Source: Streptomyces sp. CB02009 (GTDB lineage: Bacteria > Actinomycetota > Actinomycetes > Streptomycetales > Streptomycetaceae). Taken from it: a DNA stretch of 35,419 nt. Numbering within the stretch: the first letter of the stretch is position 1; the number at the start of each line of letters is the position of its first letter. The translations under genes and the position numbers were made by a program. The stretch is from contig NZ_LIVV01000001.1 in the NCBI RefSeq assembly GCF_001905825.1, positions 1-35,419 of the forward strand, in the 5' to 3' direction. This document shows, one piece after another, positions 1-8,483 of this stretch. The notes below the pieces were generated by a model, which was not told where the DNA came from, did not search any database, and was given only the letters and a program-made list of their open reading frames with translations.

Positions 1-24
1 TAGGACGCCGCCGAACAATTTTTA

Positions 25-65
25 GCCTCAACCCCCGGACCTTGTCCGGGGGTTGAGGCATTTTT
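25..65 (+). terminator. Rho-independent terminator
   Basis: A perfect 16-bp stem (25-40 with 44-59) and a 3-nt loop are followed by a run of five T. The T run lies only on the right, so it ends transcription coming from the gene to the left of the window. Bases 1-24 show no recognisable gene end. Confidence 0.9.
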
Positions 66-165
66 GCGTTCCGGGCCCGGCCGGCCGCCCCTGTGCGTCG
101 GTGCGTGGTGGCTGCGGGTAAGGTCAGGGGGCATCGTCCGTACGTTCCCAGCAGGAGGCCCCCGG

Positions 166-774
166 GTGGAGGTCCAGGAGACTCGCGTTCAGACCGACCG
201 GGTCCTCACCATCCCCAACATTCTCAGCATGGCGCGTCTCGCCGGCGTGCCGCTGTTTCTGTGGTTGATTCTCCGTCCGGAGTTCGGTGGCCCCAACAGT
301 GACGGCTGGGCGCTTCTCGTCCTGATGCTCAGCGGCGTCAGCGACTATCTCGACGGCAAACTGGCTCGGCGCTGGAACCAGATCAGCAACCTCGGCCGGC
401 TGCTCGATCCCGCGGCCGACCGGCTGTACATCCTGTCCACTCTCGTGGGTCTCACCTGGCGCGAGATCCTGCCGTGGTGGCTGACCGCGGCCCTCCTGGC
501 GCGCGAGGCCATGCTCCTGGTGATGGTGGCAATCCTCCGCCGGCACGGCTACCCGCCGCCGCAGGTGAACTTCCTCGGCAAAGCTGCGACTTTCAACTTG
601 ATGTACGCGTTCCCGTTGCTGCTTCTCAGTGACGGAACGGGCTGGCTTTCGTCACTCGCTGAAGTTTTCGGGTGGGCCTTCGCCGGATGGGGTACAACTC
701 TGTATTGGTGGGCAGGGATCCTCTACGTGGTCCAGGTCCGTCGACTCGTGAAGGCGGATACCGCGGCCGATTGA
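166..774 (+). CDS. CDP-alcohol phosphatidyltransferase family membrane protein
   Basis: Integral membrane enzyme that moves a phosphatidyl group from CDP-diacylglycerol to a small alcohol, 202 aa. The family signature is complete: D-Y-L-D-G-K-L-A-R, eight residues, G, three residues, D, three residues, D (about residues 60-90). About five hydrophobic segments follow from TIPNILSMARL onward, the expected fold. I chose GTG 166 because AGGAGG at 153-158 lies 7 bases upstream; an in-frame extension back to 64 has no ribosome site and is not family-like. The position matches mycobacterial pgsA2 (Rv1822) ahead of DUF881/Sbp/DUF881. The acceptor alcohol (glycerophosphate, inositol phosphate or another) cannot be read from the sequence. 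Confidence 0.9.
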   Translation: MEVQETRVQTDRVLTIPNILSMARLAGVPLFLWLILRPEFGGPNSDGWALLVLMLSGVSDYLDGKLARRWNQISNLGRLLDPAADRLYILSTLVGLTWREILPWWLTAALLAREAMLLVMVAILRRHGYPPPQVNFLGKAATFNLMYAFPLLLLSDGTGWLSSLAEVFGWAFAGWGTTLYWWAGILYVVQVRRLVKADTAAD

Positions 775-890
775 GCCCGTCCGTCCTGTGCCGAGCAGCG
801 TCGCCGGCAACAACGAGGACGTCCGAGGGCGACTGAGCGGACAGGTGAAGTCGGCAGGACCGTCGTCTCTTCAAGGAGGACGCTTCCGAC

Positions 891-3386
891 ATGAAGGCCG
901 TTGTGATGGCCGGTGGCGAAGGAACACGCCTTCGCCCTATGACCTCGAGCATGCCCAAGCCTCTGTTGCCGGTGGTGAACCGGCCGATCATGGAGCACGT
1001 CCTACGACTGCTCAAGAGGCACGGTCTCAACGAGACCGTCGTGACCGTGCAGTTCCTCGCCTCCCTCGTCAGGAACTACTTCGGTGACGGCGAGGAACTC
1101 GGGATGGAGCTCACGTATGCCAACGAGGAGAAGCCACTCGGTACCGCGGGAAGTGTGAAGAACGCCGAGGAGGCGTTGAAGGACGACACCTTCCTCGTCA
1201 TCTCGGGGGACGCGCTCACCGATTTCGACCTCTCCGACCTCATCGCCTTCCACAAGGAGAAGGGCGGTCTCGTCACGGTCTGTCTCACCCGAGTGCCGAA
1301 TCCACTGGAATTCGGCATCACGATCGTCGACGAAGAGGGAAAGGTCGAGCGTTTCCTGGAGAAACCCACCTGGGGCCAGGTCTTCTCCGACACCGTGAAC
1401 ACGGGCATCTACGTGATGGAGCCGGAGGTCTTCGACTACGTCCAGGCAGACGCCTCGGTGGACTGGTCGGGTGATGTCTTCCCGCAGCTGATGAAGGAAG
1501 GCAAGCCGATCTACGGCTATGTCGCCGAGGGCTACTGGGAGGACGTCGGCACCCACGAGAGCTATGTGAAGGCCCAAGCGGACGTCCTTGAGGGCAAGGT
1601 CCAGGTCGACATCGACGGCTTCGAGATCTCACCGGGCGTATGGGTCGCCGAAGGCGCCGAGGTCCACCACGACGCCGTCCTGCGGGGACCGCTCTACATC
1701 GGTGACTACGCCAAGGTCGAGGCCGGTGCCGAGATCCGTGAGCACAGCGTCGTCGGCTCGAACGTCGTCGTGAAGAGCGGCGCCTTCCTGCACAAGGCCG
1801 TCGTCCACGACAACGTCTACGTCGGGCAGCAGAGCAATCTGCGCGGCTGCGTGATCGGGAAGAACACCGACATCATGCGGGCCGCCCGGATCGAGGACGG
1901 GGCCGTCATCGGGGACGAGTGCCTGATCGGTGAGGAATCGATCGTGCAGGGCAACGTCCGGGTCTACCCGTTCAAGACGATCGAGGCCGGCGCCTTCGTC
2001 AACACCTCGGTCATCTGGGAGTCCCGTGGGCAGGCCCACCTCTTCGGGGCCCGAGGGGTCTCCGGCATCCTCAACGTGGAGATCACCCCGGAACTGGCCG
2101 TCCGGCTGGCGGGGGCGTACGCCACGACCCTGAAGAAGGGCGCGACCGTCACCACGGCCCGTGACCACTCCCGGGGTGCGAGGGCGCTGAAACGCGCCGT
2201 GATCTCGGCGCTGCAGGCCAGTGCCATCGACGTACGGGACCTGGAGAACGTACCGCTGCCGGTGGCACGGCAGCAGACCGCACGGGGCAGCGCCGGCGGC
2301 ATCATGGTGCGGACCTCGCCCGGAGTGCCCGACTCCGTGGACATCATGTTCTTCGACGAGCGGGGAGCCGACCTTTCGCAGGGCGGGCAGCGCAAACTCG
2401 ACCGGGTGTTCGCGCGGCAGGAGTACCGCCGTGCGTTCCCCGGAGAGATCGGCGACCTGTCCTTCCCGGCGAGCGTCTTCGACTCCTACACCGGCTCCCT
2501 GCTGCGGAACGTCGACACGTCCGGGATCGCGGAGGCCGGACTGAAGGTCGTCGTGGACGCGTCCAACGGAAGCGCCGGGCTCGTCCTGCCCAGCCTCCTC
2601 GGGCGGCTCGGGGTCGACTCGCTGACGATCAACCCCGGGCTCGACGAGTCCAGACCCACCGAGTCGGTCGAGAGCCGGCGGGCCGGGCTCGTGCGTCTCG
2701 GGGAGATCGTGGCCTCGGCGCGGGCCGCGTTCGGGGTGCGGTTCGACCCCGTCGGTGAGCGCCTCTCGCTCGTGGACGAGCGGGGCCGGATCATCGAGGA
2801 CGACCGGGCCCTCCTGGTGATGCTGGACCTGGTGGCGGCCGAGCGGCGCTCGGGCCGGGTCGCGCTGCCGGTGACGACCACCCGGGTCGCCGAGCAGGTC
2901 GCCGCGTACCACGGCACGCAGGTGGAGTGGACGACGACCTCGCCGGACGACCTCACCAGGGTCGGGCGCGAGGAGTCGACGATCTTCGGCGGTGACGGAC
3001 GCGGCGGGTTCATCGTGCCCGAGTTCAGCAGCGTCTTCGACGGTGCCGCGGCCTTCGTGCGGCTCATCGGACTCGTCGCGCGGACCCAGCTCACCCTGAG
3101 CCAGATCGACGCGCGGATTCCGCGGGCGCACGTCCTCAAGCGGGACATCGCGACGCCGTGGGCCGTGAAGGGGCTCGTGATGCGCCGGGTCGTGGAGGCG
3201 GCGGGCAGCCGCTCCGTGGACACCACCGACGGCGTACGGGTGGTCGAGGCCGACGGAAGCTGGGTCATGGTGCTGCCCGACCCCGCCGAGGCCGTCACCC
3301 ATCTGTGGGCCGAGGGCGCGGACGACGCCTCCGCCCAGGCCCTGCTCGACGAGTGGTCCGCCGTGGTCGACAGCGCAGGTAGCTGA
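891..3386 (+). CDS. Nucleotidyltransferase / beta-helix / phosphohexomutase-like fusion (annotated mannose-1-phosphate guanylyltransferase)
   Basis: An 831-aa three-part protein. Residues 1-235 are a sugar-nucleotidyltransferase: [11 protein letters not shown] near the N-terminus, [21 protein letters not shown] and DVGTHESY, expected to make GDP-mannose or a similar NDP-sugar from sugar-1-phosphate. Residues ~250-370 are left-handed beta-helix hexapeptide repeats. Residues ~380-831 resemble phosphomannomutase/phosphoglucomutase, but the key loops are altered: no TASHNP-type phosphoserine loop (V473-R-T-S-P instead), the metal loop DGDxDR reads D619-P-V-G-E-R, and the sugar loop reads GGDGRGG (700-706). 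The second half is therefore probably not a normal mutase. AAGGAGG at 873-879 sets the ATG. It lies 116 bases after the phosphatidyltransferase on the same strand. Streptomyces orthologues are usually called bifunctional; I trust only the first activity. Confidence 0.85.
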   Translation: MKAVVMAGGEGTRLRPMTSSMPKPLLPVVNRPIMEHVLRLLKRHGLNETVVTVQFLASLVRNYFGDGEELGMELTYANEEKPLGTAGSVKNAEEALKDDTFLVISGDALTDFDLSDLIAFHKEKGGLVTVCLTRVPNPLEFGITIVDEEGKVERFLEKPTWGQVFSDTVNTGIYVMEPEVFDYVQADASVDWSGDVFPQLMKEGKPIYGYVAEGYWEDVGTHESYVKAQADVLEGKVQVDIDGFEISPGVWVAEGAEVHHDAVLRGPLYIGDYAKVEAGAEIREHSVVGSNVVVKSGAFLHKAVVHDNVYVGQQSNLRGCVIGKNTDIMRAARIEDGAVIGDECLIGEESIVQGNVRVYPFKTIEAGAFVNTSVIWESRGQAHLFGARGVSGILNVEITPELAVRLAGAYATTLKKGATVTTARDHSRGARALKRAVISALQASAIDVRDLENVPLPVARQQTARGSAGGIMVRTSPGVPDSVDIMFFDERGADLSQGGQRKLDRVFARQEYRRAFPGEIGDLSFPASVFDSYTGSLLRNVDTSGIAEAGLKVVVDASNGSAGLVLPSLLGRLGVDSLTINPGLDESRPTESVESRRAGLVRLGEIVASARAAFGVRFDPVGERLSLVDERGRIIEDDRALLVMLDLVAAERRSGRVALPVTTTRVAEQVAAYHGTQVEWTTTSPDDLTRVGREESTIFGGDGRGGFIVPEFSSVFDGAAAFVRLIGLVARTQLTLSQIDARIPRAHVLKRDIATPWAVKGLVMRRVVEAAGSRSVDTTDGVRVVEADGSWVMVLPDPAEAVTHLWAEGADDASAQALLDEWSAVVDSAGS

Positions 3387-3399
3387 GCGGATCGGGCCG

Positions 3400-3437
3400 G
3401 CCGGCGGGGAGCACCTACCCGGTGCCTCCCCGCCGGC
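3400..3437. terminator. Hairpin terminator without T tract
   Basis: A 16-bp stem (3400-3415 with 3421-3437, one bulged C) closes on a 5-nt loop right after the fusion gene stop. There is no T tract, which is common for Streptomyces terminators. It separates the fusion gene from the DUF881/Sbp operon. Confidence 0.7.
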
Positions 3438-3486
3438 TGGAGGGGCCATTCGGCGGTAGGCCGTGCGACGTGCGACGATGTGCGGC

Positions 3487-4416
3487 ATGTCGCAGCAGCC
3501 CCCCGTTCGGAGCACCGGATCGCCGCCGCCGCGCCCGGACGCGTCCATGTCGCTGCTGAACAACGTGATAGACCACGCGCTGGACGACGGATACGCGGAG
3601 GCCACCGCCCGGCGTGCCGCCGAGGGCGGTGGGCTGCCCCGCAGCCTGCGGGCCAAGCTGGGCGTCGCGGCGGGCCTGCTGCTCGCCGCCGCCGTGGTGA
3701 CCGTGGGCGCGGCCGAGGCGCGGATCTCCGCGCCCGTCGTCGCCAAGGAGCGGCAGGAGCTGATCGACCGGATCGAGGCGGAGACGTCCTCGGCCGAACA
3801 GCTGGAGCAGGACGTCGAGCGGATCCGGTCCGAGGTCGGCGAACGCCAGCGGCAGGCACTCCAGCAGCACGGCGGCGACCAGGCCGAGCTCGTGGGGCTC
3901 CTCTCGGGCGCGACGCCCGTGCACGGCCCCGGCGTGAAGCTCGTCGTCAACGACGCCAAGAACACCGACACCGGGGGCGGTGGGCCGCGCGAGAGCAGCG
4001 GCTTCTCCGACACGGGCCGGGTGCGCGACCGGGACATGCAGCGCGTCATCAACGGGCTCTGGGAGTCCGGCGCCGAGGCCGTCGCGATCAACGGCCAGCG
4101 GCTCACCTCGCTGTCCGCGATCCGGGCCGCGGGCGACGCCATACTGGTCGACAACAAGCCGCTGGTGCCGCCGTACACCATCCTCGCGATCGGGGACGGA
4201 CAGCGGCTGAGCACCGCGTTCCAGGACAGCGCCGACGGGCAGTACCTGCACGCGCTGGTGGAGAACTTCGGGATCAGGAGCGGGATCACGGCGGAGGGCG
4301 ATGTCAGCCTGCCCGCCGCGCCCAGCCTGACCGTACGTACCGCAGAGCCGAGGGGGGCCGGGGCGGCGACGCCGTCCGGTCGGGCCACGGCCGACACAGG
4401 GAAGGGCACATCGTGA
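3487..4416 (+). CDS. DUF881 family membrane-anchored protein (first copy)
   Basis: 309 aa. Cytoplasmic N-terminus, one membrane helix (GVAAGLLLAAAVVTVGAA, about residues 55-75), then a coiled coil rich in E/Q/R (RQELIDRIEAETSSAEQLEQ and onward) and the DUF881 domain with HGPGVKLVVNDA, RVINGLWESGAEAVAINGQRL and VPPYTILAIGD. The outside domain ends in a disordered Pro/Thr/Gly tail. The family has no proven enzyme activity; the shape suggests an envelope scaffold. The start is uncertain: GTG 3463, ATG 3478 and ATG 3487 are in frame and none has a good ribosome site. I favour 3487 because a GACGAT box ends 6 bases before it, the spacing of a leaderless transcript. Its stop overlaps the next start, so the two are co-translated. 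Confidence 0.85.
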   Translation: MSQQPPVRSTGSPPPRPDASMSLLNNVIDHALDDGYAEATARRAAEGGGLPRSLRAKLGVAAGLLLAAAVVTVGAAEARISAPVVAKERQELIDRIEAETSSAEQLEQDVERIRSEVGERQRQALQQHGGDQAELVGLLSGATPVHGPGVKLVVNDAKNTDTGGGGPRESSGFSDTGRVRDRDMQRVINGLWESGAEAVAINGQRLTSLSAIRAAGDAILVDNKPLVPPYTILAIGDGQRLSTAFQDSADGQYLHALVENFGIRSGITAEGDVSLPAAPSLTVRTAEPRGAGAATPSGRATADTGKGTS

Positions 4417-4745
4417 TCGCCGTACTGGGCCTGATCGTCGGAGTCGTGGTCGGACTGTTGGTCCGCCCCGAGGTTCCGGCGGTGGTCGAGCCCTATCTTC
4501 CGATCGCCGTGGTCGCCGCCCTCGACGCGGTCTTCGGCGGCCTCAGGGCCATGCTCGACGGGATCTTCGTCGACAAGGTCTTCGTGGTCTCGTTCCTCTC
4601 CAACGTGGTCGTGGCCGCCCTGATCGTCTTCCTCGGCGACAAGCTGGGCGTGGGCGCGCAGCTGTCGACCGGTGTGGTCGTCGTGCTGGGCATCCGGATC
4701 TTCTCCAACGCGGCCGCCATCCGCCGCCATGTCTTCCGGGCGTGA
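4413..4745 (+). CDS. sbp: Small basic family protein (Sbp, DUF1290)
   Basis: A 110-aa membrane protein with about three hydrophobic helices: the N-terminal IAVLGLIVGVVVGLLV, a central segment around VVSFLSNVVVAALIVFLGD, and a C-terminal helix ending in a basic tail RRHVFRA. The GTG start at 4413 shares bases with the stop of the DUF881 gene (GTGA), and its own stop at 4743-4745 overlaps the GTG of the second DUF881 gene in the same way. GGGAAGGG just upstream can serve as ribosome site. In mycobacteria (Rv1824) and Bacillus the gene sits beside DUF881 or division genes. Function is unproven; a membrane partner of the two DUF881 proteins is the natural inference. It lies in a different frame from a long spurious ORF that overlaps it. 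Confidence 0.88.
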   Translation: MIAVLGLIVGVVVGLLVRPEVPAVVEPYLPIAVVAALDAVFGGLRAMLDGIFVDKVFVVSFLSNVVVAALIVFLGDKLGVGAQLSTGVVVVLGIRIFSNAAAIRRHVFRA

Positions 4746-5812
4746 GGCCGATGAGCGAGAACCCGCAGAACCCGCAGAACCCTGAGAACGACGGGAATCT
4801 TGGGAACCCCGGGAACCCCGGCGATGGTGGGGGCTCTGAGAAGCCCCGGAAGCCTCAGGGCTCGGAGAACGCCGGGAACCCCGGGAACTCCGGGAGTCCC
4901 CTGGGCCCCGCGAGCGGGCCTGAGTCAGGGAGCCTTGGGAAGCCGGAGAGTGCCGGGCGGCCCGAGAGCGTGGGCGAGCCCGCGCACGGAGGCCCGTCGG
5001 GAGAGCACGAGGCGCCCTCGGAGTCCGTGCACGACACGACCGCCGACCACGACGTCCGCGTCCCCGTGCCGCCGGCCGCCCCCGCGGCCGAGACGAGCGG
5101 ACGCCGGCGGCTTGCCTCGGCGCTGTGGCCGCCCCGGGTGACCCGGGCCCAACTCGTCGTCGCGCTGCTGCTGTTCGTCCTCGGTCTCGGCCTGGCCATC
5201 CAGGTCTCCTCGACCAGCGAGAACAGCGCCCTGCGCGGGGCGCGCCAGGAGGACCTGGTCCGCATTCTCGACGAACTCGACGACCGCACACAGCGCCTCG
5301 AGGACGAGAAGGCCCGGCTGGAGAAGCAGCGGACCGAGCTGGAGTCCAGTTCGGACCAGGCCGAGGAGGCGCGCAAGCAGACCCAGGAGAAGGAGCAGCA
5401 GCTCGGTATCCTGGCCGGCACCGTCGCGGCCGAGGGCCCTGGCATCACGCTGACCGTCGGCGACCCGACCGGGGCCGTCGAGTCGGACATGCTGCTCGAC
5501 GCCATCCAGGAGCTGCGTGCCGCGGGCGCCGAGGCGATCCAGGTCAACGGTGTCCGGGTGGTCGCGGACAGTTATTTCACCGGTGGCGGCGATGACATGC
5601 GGATCGATGGAACGAAGGTGACCGCTCCGTACGTCTTCAAGGTCATCGGCAAGCCGGAGGATCTCGAGCCCGCGCTCAACATCCCCGGCGGTGTCGTGCA
5701 GACCCTGGAGAAGGAGCAGGCCACGGCCACGGTGGAGCGGTCGGCGAAGATCATCGTCGATGCCTTGCGACCCGCGAAGCGGCCTGACTACGCTCAGTCG
5801 TCCTCGCAGTGA
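4742..5812 (+). CDS. DUF881 family membrane-anchored protein (second copy)
   Basis: 356 aa. Residues 1-130 are disordered and very rich in Asn/Pro/Gly/Ser, with degenerate NP(Q/E)N and GNPGNPG repeats. One membrane helix follows (AQLVVALLLFVLGLGLAIQV), then a long coiled coil (about 55 residues, E/Q/R/K rich) and the DUF881 domain with EGPGITLTVGD, AIQELRAAGAEAIQVNGVRV and VTAPYVFKVIGKPEDLEPAL. GTG 4742 overlaps the sbp stop; ATG 4751 is a second possible start. This copy is a paralogue of the first one with a much longer cytoplasmic tail. Together with Sbp the trio could form a membrane complex with two different coiled-coil arms; that is inference from the layout. Confidence 0.88.
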   Translation: MRPMSENPQNPQNPENDGNLGNPGNPGDGGGSEKPRKPQGSENAGNPGNSGSPLGPASGPESGSLGKPESAGRPESVGEPAHGGPSGEHEAPSESVHDTTADHDVRVPVPPAAPAAETSGRRRLASALWPPRVTRAQLVVALLLFVLGLGLAIQVSSTSENSALRGARQEDLVRILDELDDRTQRLEDEKARLEKQRTELESSSDQAEEARKQTQEKEQQLGILAGTVAAEGPGITLTVGDPTGAVESDMLLDAIQELRAAGAEAIQVNGVRVVADSYFTGGGDDMRIDGTKVTAPYVFKVIGKPEDLEPALNIPGGVVQTLEKEQATATVERSAKIIVDALRPAKRPDYAQSSSQ

Positions 5813-5864
5813 GAGGGAGACAGGAGGGGTCCCGCGACAAGCGCAGGACGTTGCGGGGGGTCGG

Positions 5865-5884
5865 CGCACCACATCGGTGGTGCG
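5865..5884. repeat. Inverted repeat between DUF881 and FHA genes
   Basis: An 8-bp stem (5865-5872 with 5877-5884) around the loop ATCG, 52 bases after the second DUF881 stop. It could be a weak terminator or an operator for the FHA gene. A second short dyad (GTCCG with CGGAC) lies near 5900. The 189-bp gap is where mycobacteria carry gcvH; no gcvH remnant is visible. Confidence 0.4.
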
Positions 5885-6001
5885 TGGTGGAAACTGTCCG
5901 GAGGATACGGACGTTGTGAAGGTGTCCGGGTCGGCAGGTGTGATGGATCTCGGTTCGTCCTGCCCCACGGGCGGGTCTGTTTCGGTCAAGGGGAATCGCC
6001 C

Positions 6002-6835
6002 GTGAGTTTTTTTGCGAAGTTGTTCGGCAAGAGCGGACGCGAGGACGGCGGTAACGCCAAGCACCGCGCGTCGCGCCACGCCCAGAGCGAGGAGCAGGGC
6101 GGCGAACGCCCGCTCTTCCGCGACGAGGTCGGCGGTCAGGGTGGTGACGTTCCGGGCGCGTACGGCGCGTCGTCTGTTGACCCCGCCGGGGCCGCCCGCA
6201 TAGGTTTCGGAGAACCATCAACCTCAAGTACGGGTGGAGGGTTTGCCCCCGATCCGTACGCGACACAGACCTCGGCGGGGCAGCCGCGGCAGGAGGATGC
6301 GTCCATGCCGGTGTGTACGAGGTGCGGTCACCGCAACGCGGCCGACAGCCGGTTCTGCTCCCACTGCGGTACGCCGCTGCGGGGCGGAGTCGCACCCGAG
6401 CGGGCTTCCGAGACGACGTCCACGATCTCCATCTCGGGCCTCGAGGCCTACGACGCCGAGGTCACCGGCCAGACGCAGCTGCCCTCGCTCTCTCCCGAGG
6501 CGCTGGCGGCCGTCGAGGCCCTGCCGTCCGGTTCCGCGCTCCTCGTGGTGCGTCGTGGACCGAACTCCGGCAGCCGCTTCCTGCTCGACGGTGAGCTGAC
6601 CACGGCCGGCCGTCACCCGCAGAGCGACATCTTCCTGGACGACTTCACGGTCTCCCGGCGCCATGTCGAGTTCCGGCGGGCCCAGGACGGCAGCTTCACC
6701 GTCGCCGATGTCGGCAGCCTCAACGGCACGTACGTCAACCGGGAGCCGATCGACTCGGTCGTCCTGTCCAACGGCGACGAGGTGCAGATCGGTAAGTACC
6801 GTCTGGTCTTCTACTCCAGCCAGCGGGGCATGTAG
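6002..6835 (+). CDS. garA: GarA/OdhI-type FHA domain regulator with zinc ribbon
   Basis: 277 aa. Order: a charged disordered N-terminus (1-100); a zinc ribbon C105-x2-C108, C119-x2-C122; the phosphorylation motif ETTS (137-140); and an FHA domain (~178-270) with GR (203-204), S218-R-R-H and N241-G-T. In M. tuberculosis GarA and Corynebacterium OdhI, the ETTS threonines are phosphorylated by PknG/PknB; the phospho-motif then folds onto its own FHA domain and releases 2-oxoglutarate dehydrogenase and glutamate dehydrogenase from inhibition. The same motif here implies the same switch. The N-terminal half with the ribbon makes it much longer than the ~160-aa mycobacterial protein. GTG 6002 has AAGGGGA 6 bases upstream. 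Gene order before MerR and DUF151 supports orthology. Confidence 0.9.
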   Translation: MSFFAKLFGKSGREDGGNAKHRASRHAQSEEQGGERPLFRDEVGGQGGDVPGAYGASSVDPAGAARIGFGEPSTSSTGGGFAPDPYATQTSAGQPRQEDASMPVCTRCGHRNAADSRFCSHCGTPLRGGVAPERASETTSTISISGLEAYDAEVTGQTQLPSLSPEALAAVEALPSGSALLVVRRGPNSGSRFLLDGELTTAGRHPQSDIFLDDFTVSRRHVEFRRAQDGSFTVADVGSLNGTYVNREPIDSVVLSNGDEVQIGKYRLVFYSSQRGM

Positions 6836-6864
6836 CGCCTCGGAGAAGCCTTCAGGGAAGGTCC

Positions 6865-7608
6865 ATGCTGCGAACACCGACGGGCGGTGCCGGCTCCGGC
6901 ACCGCCACCGCGGGCGACCGGCTGGTCAGCATCGGCACGGTGCTGAACCAGTTGCGTGACGAATTTCCCGAAGTGACCATCTCCAAGATCCGGTTCCTGG
7001 AGGCCGAGGGGCTCGTGGAGCCCCGGCGTACGGCCTCCGGGTACCGGAAGTTCAGCCCGCAGGATGTCGAGCGGCTCGCTCAGATCCTGCGGATGCAGCG
7101 GGACCACTACCTTCCGCTGAAGGTCATCCGCGAGCACCTCGACGCCCTCGCCAGGGGAGAGCAGATCAAGCTCCCCGCCCCCGGGCGCCGACGGGACCTG
7201 GTCGAAGGTGCCTGGGAACAGGACCCCGAGCCCCCCACCGCCGCGCGGATCGGGCGGGCCGAGCTGCTGGCCGCGGCCGAGGTCACCGAGACGGAGCTCC
7301 TCGAGTGGGAGTCGTACGGTCTGATCTCCGAGACGGACGGCGGCGGCTACGACCCCGAGACCGTGACCGTCGCGCGGCTCGTCGCGGACCTGGGGCGCTT
7401 CGGACTCGAACCCCGGCACCTGAGGGCCGTCAAGGCCGCCGCGGACCGCGAGGCCGGACTGATCGAGCAGGTCGTCGCGCCGCTGCGCCGGCACCGCAAC
7501 CCGCAGACCAGGGCCCACGCGGAGGCCACCGCGCAGGAGCTCGCCGCGCAGTCGGTGCGGCTGCATGCCGCACTCGTTCAGACCGCGCTCGGGATTCGGC
7601 TGCATTGA
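6865..7608 (+). CDS. MerR family transcriptional regulator (Rv1828-like)
   Basis: 247 aa. The MerR winged helix is at the N-terminus: LVSIGTVLNQLRDEFPEVTISKIRFLEAEGLVEPRRTASGYRKFS, then DVERLAQILRMQRDHYLPLKVIREHL. The rest is a C-terminal domain (from about residue 125) with a second helix-turn-helix-like segment, ELLAAAEVTETELLEWESYGLI. No cysteine cluster for metal binding is visible, so it is not a classic metal sensor. ATG 6865 has AGGGAAGG about 6 bases upstream and starts 29 bases after the FHA stop, so the two are probably one transcript. It corresponds to mycobacterial Rv1828. Ligand and targets are unknown. Confidence 0.9.
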   Translation: MLRTPTGGAGSGTATAGDRLVSIGTVLNQLRDEFPEVTISKIRFLEAEGLVEPRRTASGYRKFSPQDVERLAQILRMQRDHYLPLKVIREHLDALARGEQIKLPAPGRRRDLVEGAWEQDPEPPTAARIGRAELLAAAEVTETELLEWESYGLISETDGGGYDPETVTVARLVADLGRFGLEPRHLRAVKAAADREAGLIEQVVAPLRRHRNPQTRAHAEATAQELAAQSVRLHAALVQTALGIRLH

Positions 7609-7805
7609 GTTGTTGAGGAGCTCGTGAGGAGCTCGCCCGTGGCGTTCGGGGCGTTTCGGCGGCGTTCGTGCCCCGGTTCCTGTGGGTTCGTACCCGTGTT
7701 CCCGCCCGGTTCGCGGCGTGATCGCGCCGGTTCCCAGGTCGTTTCGGAGCGGGCTCGGGGGCCCGCCGGGGAGGGCCCGACTATCCAAACCGGTCGGGCA
7801 CGTCC

Positions 7806-7811
7806 TAGGGT
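7806..7811 (+). promoter_or_regulatory. -10 box of a probable leaderless promoter for the DUF151 gene
   Basis: TAGGGT (TAnnnT) ends 6 bases before the GTG at 7818. No ribosome site exists upstream of that GTG, so the transcript probably begins at the start codon. The -35 region is not convincing. The rest of the gap 7609-7805 shows nothing else I can name. Confidence 0.5.
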
Positions 7812-7817
7812 TGCTGT

Positions 7818-8291
7818 GTGAACGAGCTCGACGTTGTGGGTGTCCGGGTGGAAATGCCCTCCAACCAGCCGATCGTGCTCCTGCGTGAAGTGGGAGGCGA
7901 TCGGTACCTCCCCATCTGGATCGGACCGGGTGAGGCGACCGCGATCGCCTTCGCCCAGCAGGGGATGGCCCCTCCGCGGCCGCTGACGCACGACCTGTTC
8001 AAGGACGTGCTGGAGGCCGTGGGACAGGAACTCACCGAAGTCCGCATCACGGATCTGCGTGACGGTGTCTTCTACGCCGAACTGGTCTTCGCCAGCGGCG
8101 TCGAGGTGAGCGCGCGGCCTTCGGACGCGATAGCACTGGCCCTCAGGACCGGAACGCCGATCTACGGCAGTGACGGTGTGCTGGACGACGCCGGCATCGC
8201 GATTCCGGACGAGCAGGAGGACGAGGTGGAGAAGTTCCGCGAGTTCCTCGACCAGATCTCACCGGAGGATTTCGGGACCAACAGCCAGTGA
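7818..8291 (+). CDS. Bifunctional nuclease family protein (DUF151)
   Basis: 157 aa, full length for the family. Visible hallmarks: VRVEMPSNQPIVLLRE, YLPIWIGPGEATAIAFAQQG, RPLTHDLFKDVL, ITDLRDGVFYAELVF and the strongly conserved RPSDAIALALRTGTPIY. Plant and archaeal relatives have reported RNase/DNase activity; in actinobacteria (Rv1829) the job is not established. The acidic C-terminus (EQEDEVEKFREFLDQISPEDF) is typical. GTG 7818 is chosen because the protein starts correctly there and a TAGGGT box sits at leaderless distance; GTG 7816 is out of frame. It lies between two MerR genes exactly as in mycobacteria. Confidence 0.92.
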   Translation: MNELDVVGVRVEMPSNQPIVLLREVGGDRYLPIWIGPGEATAIAFAQQGMAPPRPLTHDLFKDVLEAVGQELTEVRITDLRDGVFYAELVFASGVEVSARPSDAIALALRTGTPIYGSDGVLDDAGIAIPDEQEDEVEKFREFLDQISPEDFGTNSQ

Positions 8292-8393
8292 GTCGGAGCG
8301 GCGCGGCCGCAGGCCGTTCGCGGGGTGCTGTCAGAGCATTCGAGTAGCCTTTCCCCGGCGAGAGAGACGGGAAACCACTCTCAGGGTGATTAT

Positions 8394-8411
8394 CACTCGG
8401 CGTGCCGAGTG
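8394..8411. promoter_or_regulatory. 18-bp palindrome, likely operator of the downstream MerR gene
   Basis: CACTCGGC / GT / GCCGAGTG is a perfect inverted repeat ending 9 bases before the -35 box at 8421. A third half site, CCGAGTG, lies inside the promoter spacer (about 8431-8437). A second, overlapping palindrome GTGAT-T-ATCAC occupies 8386-8396. This layout suits autoregulation by the MerR protein encoded downstream. Confidence 0.6.
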
Positions 8412-8420
8412 TGGCGATCG

Positions 8421-8449
8421 TTGACGCACCCCGAGTGACTGCCTACCTT
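8421..8449 (+). promoter_or_regulatory. Sigma-70/HrdB type promoter
   Basis: TTGACG (8421-8426), 17-base spacer, TACCTT (8444-8449). Predicted transcription start is about 8456, upstream of the ribosome site GGAGGG at 8470-8475 that serves the MerR gene. One of the clearest promoters in the window. Confidence 0.7.
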
Positions 8450-8483
8450 CGTGTGGGCAGGTCAAGGACGGAGGGTCGGCGTG

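Noticed and set aside
1629..5291. 1220-codon minus-strand ORF
   Set aside because: Shadow of the fusion gene and the DUF881/Sbp operon. No domain, very Arg/Pro/Gly rich; the plus-strand genes have clear motifs and ribosome sites.
5813..6001. gcvH, expected here from mycobacterial gene order
   Set aside because: The gap is 189 bp with no lipoyl-domain coding sequence in any frame.
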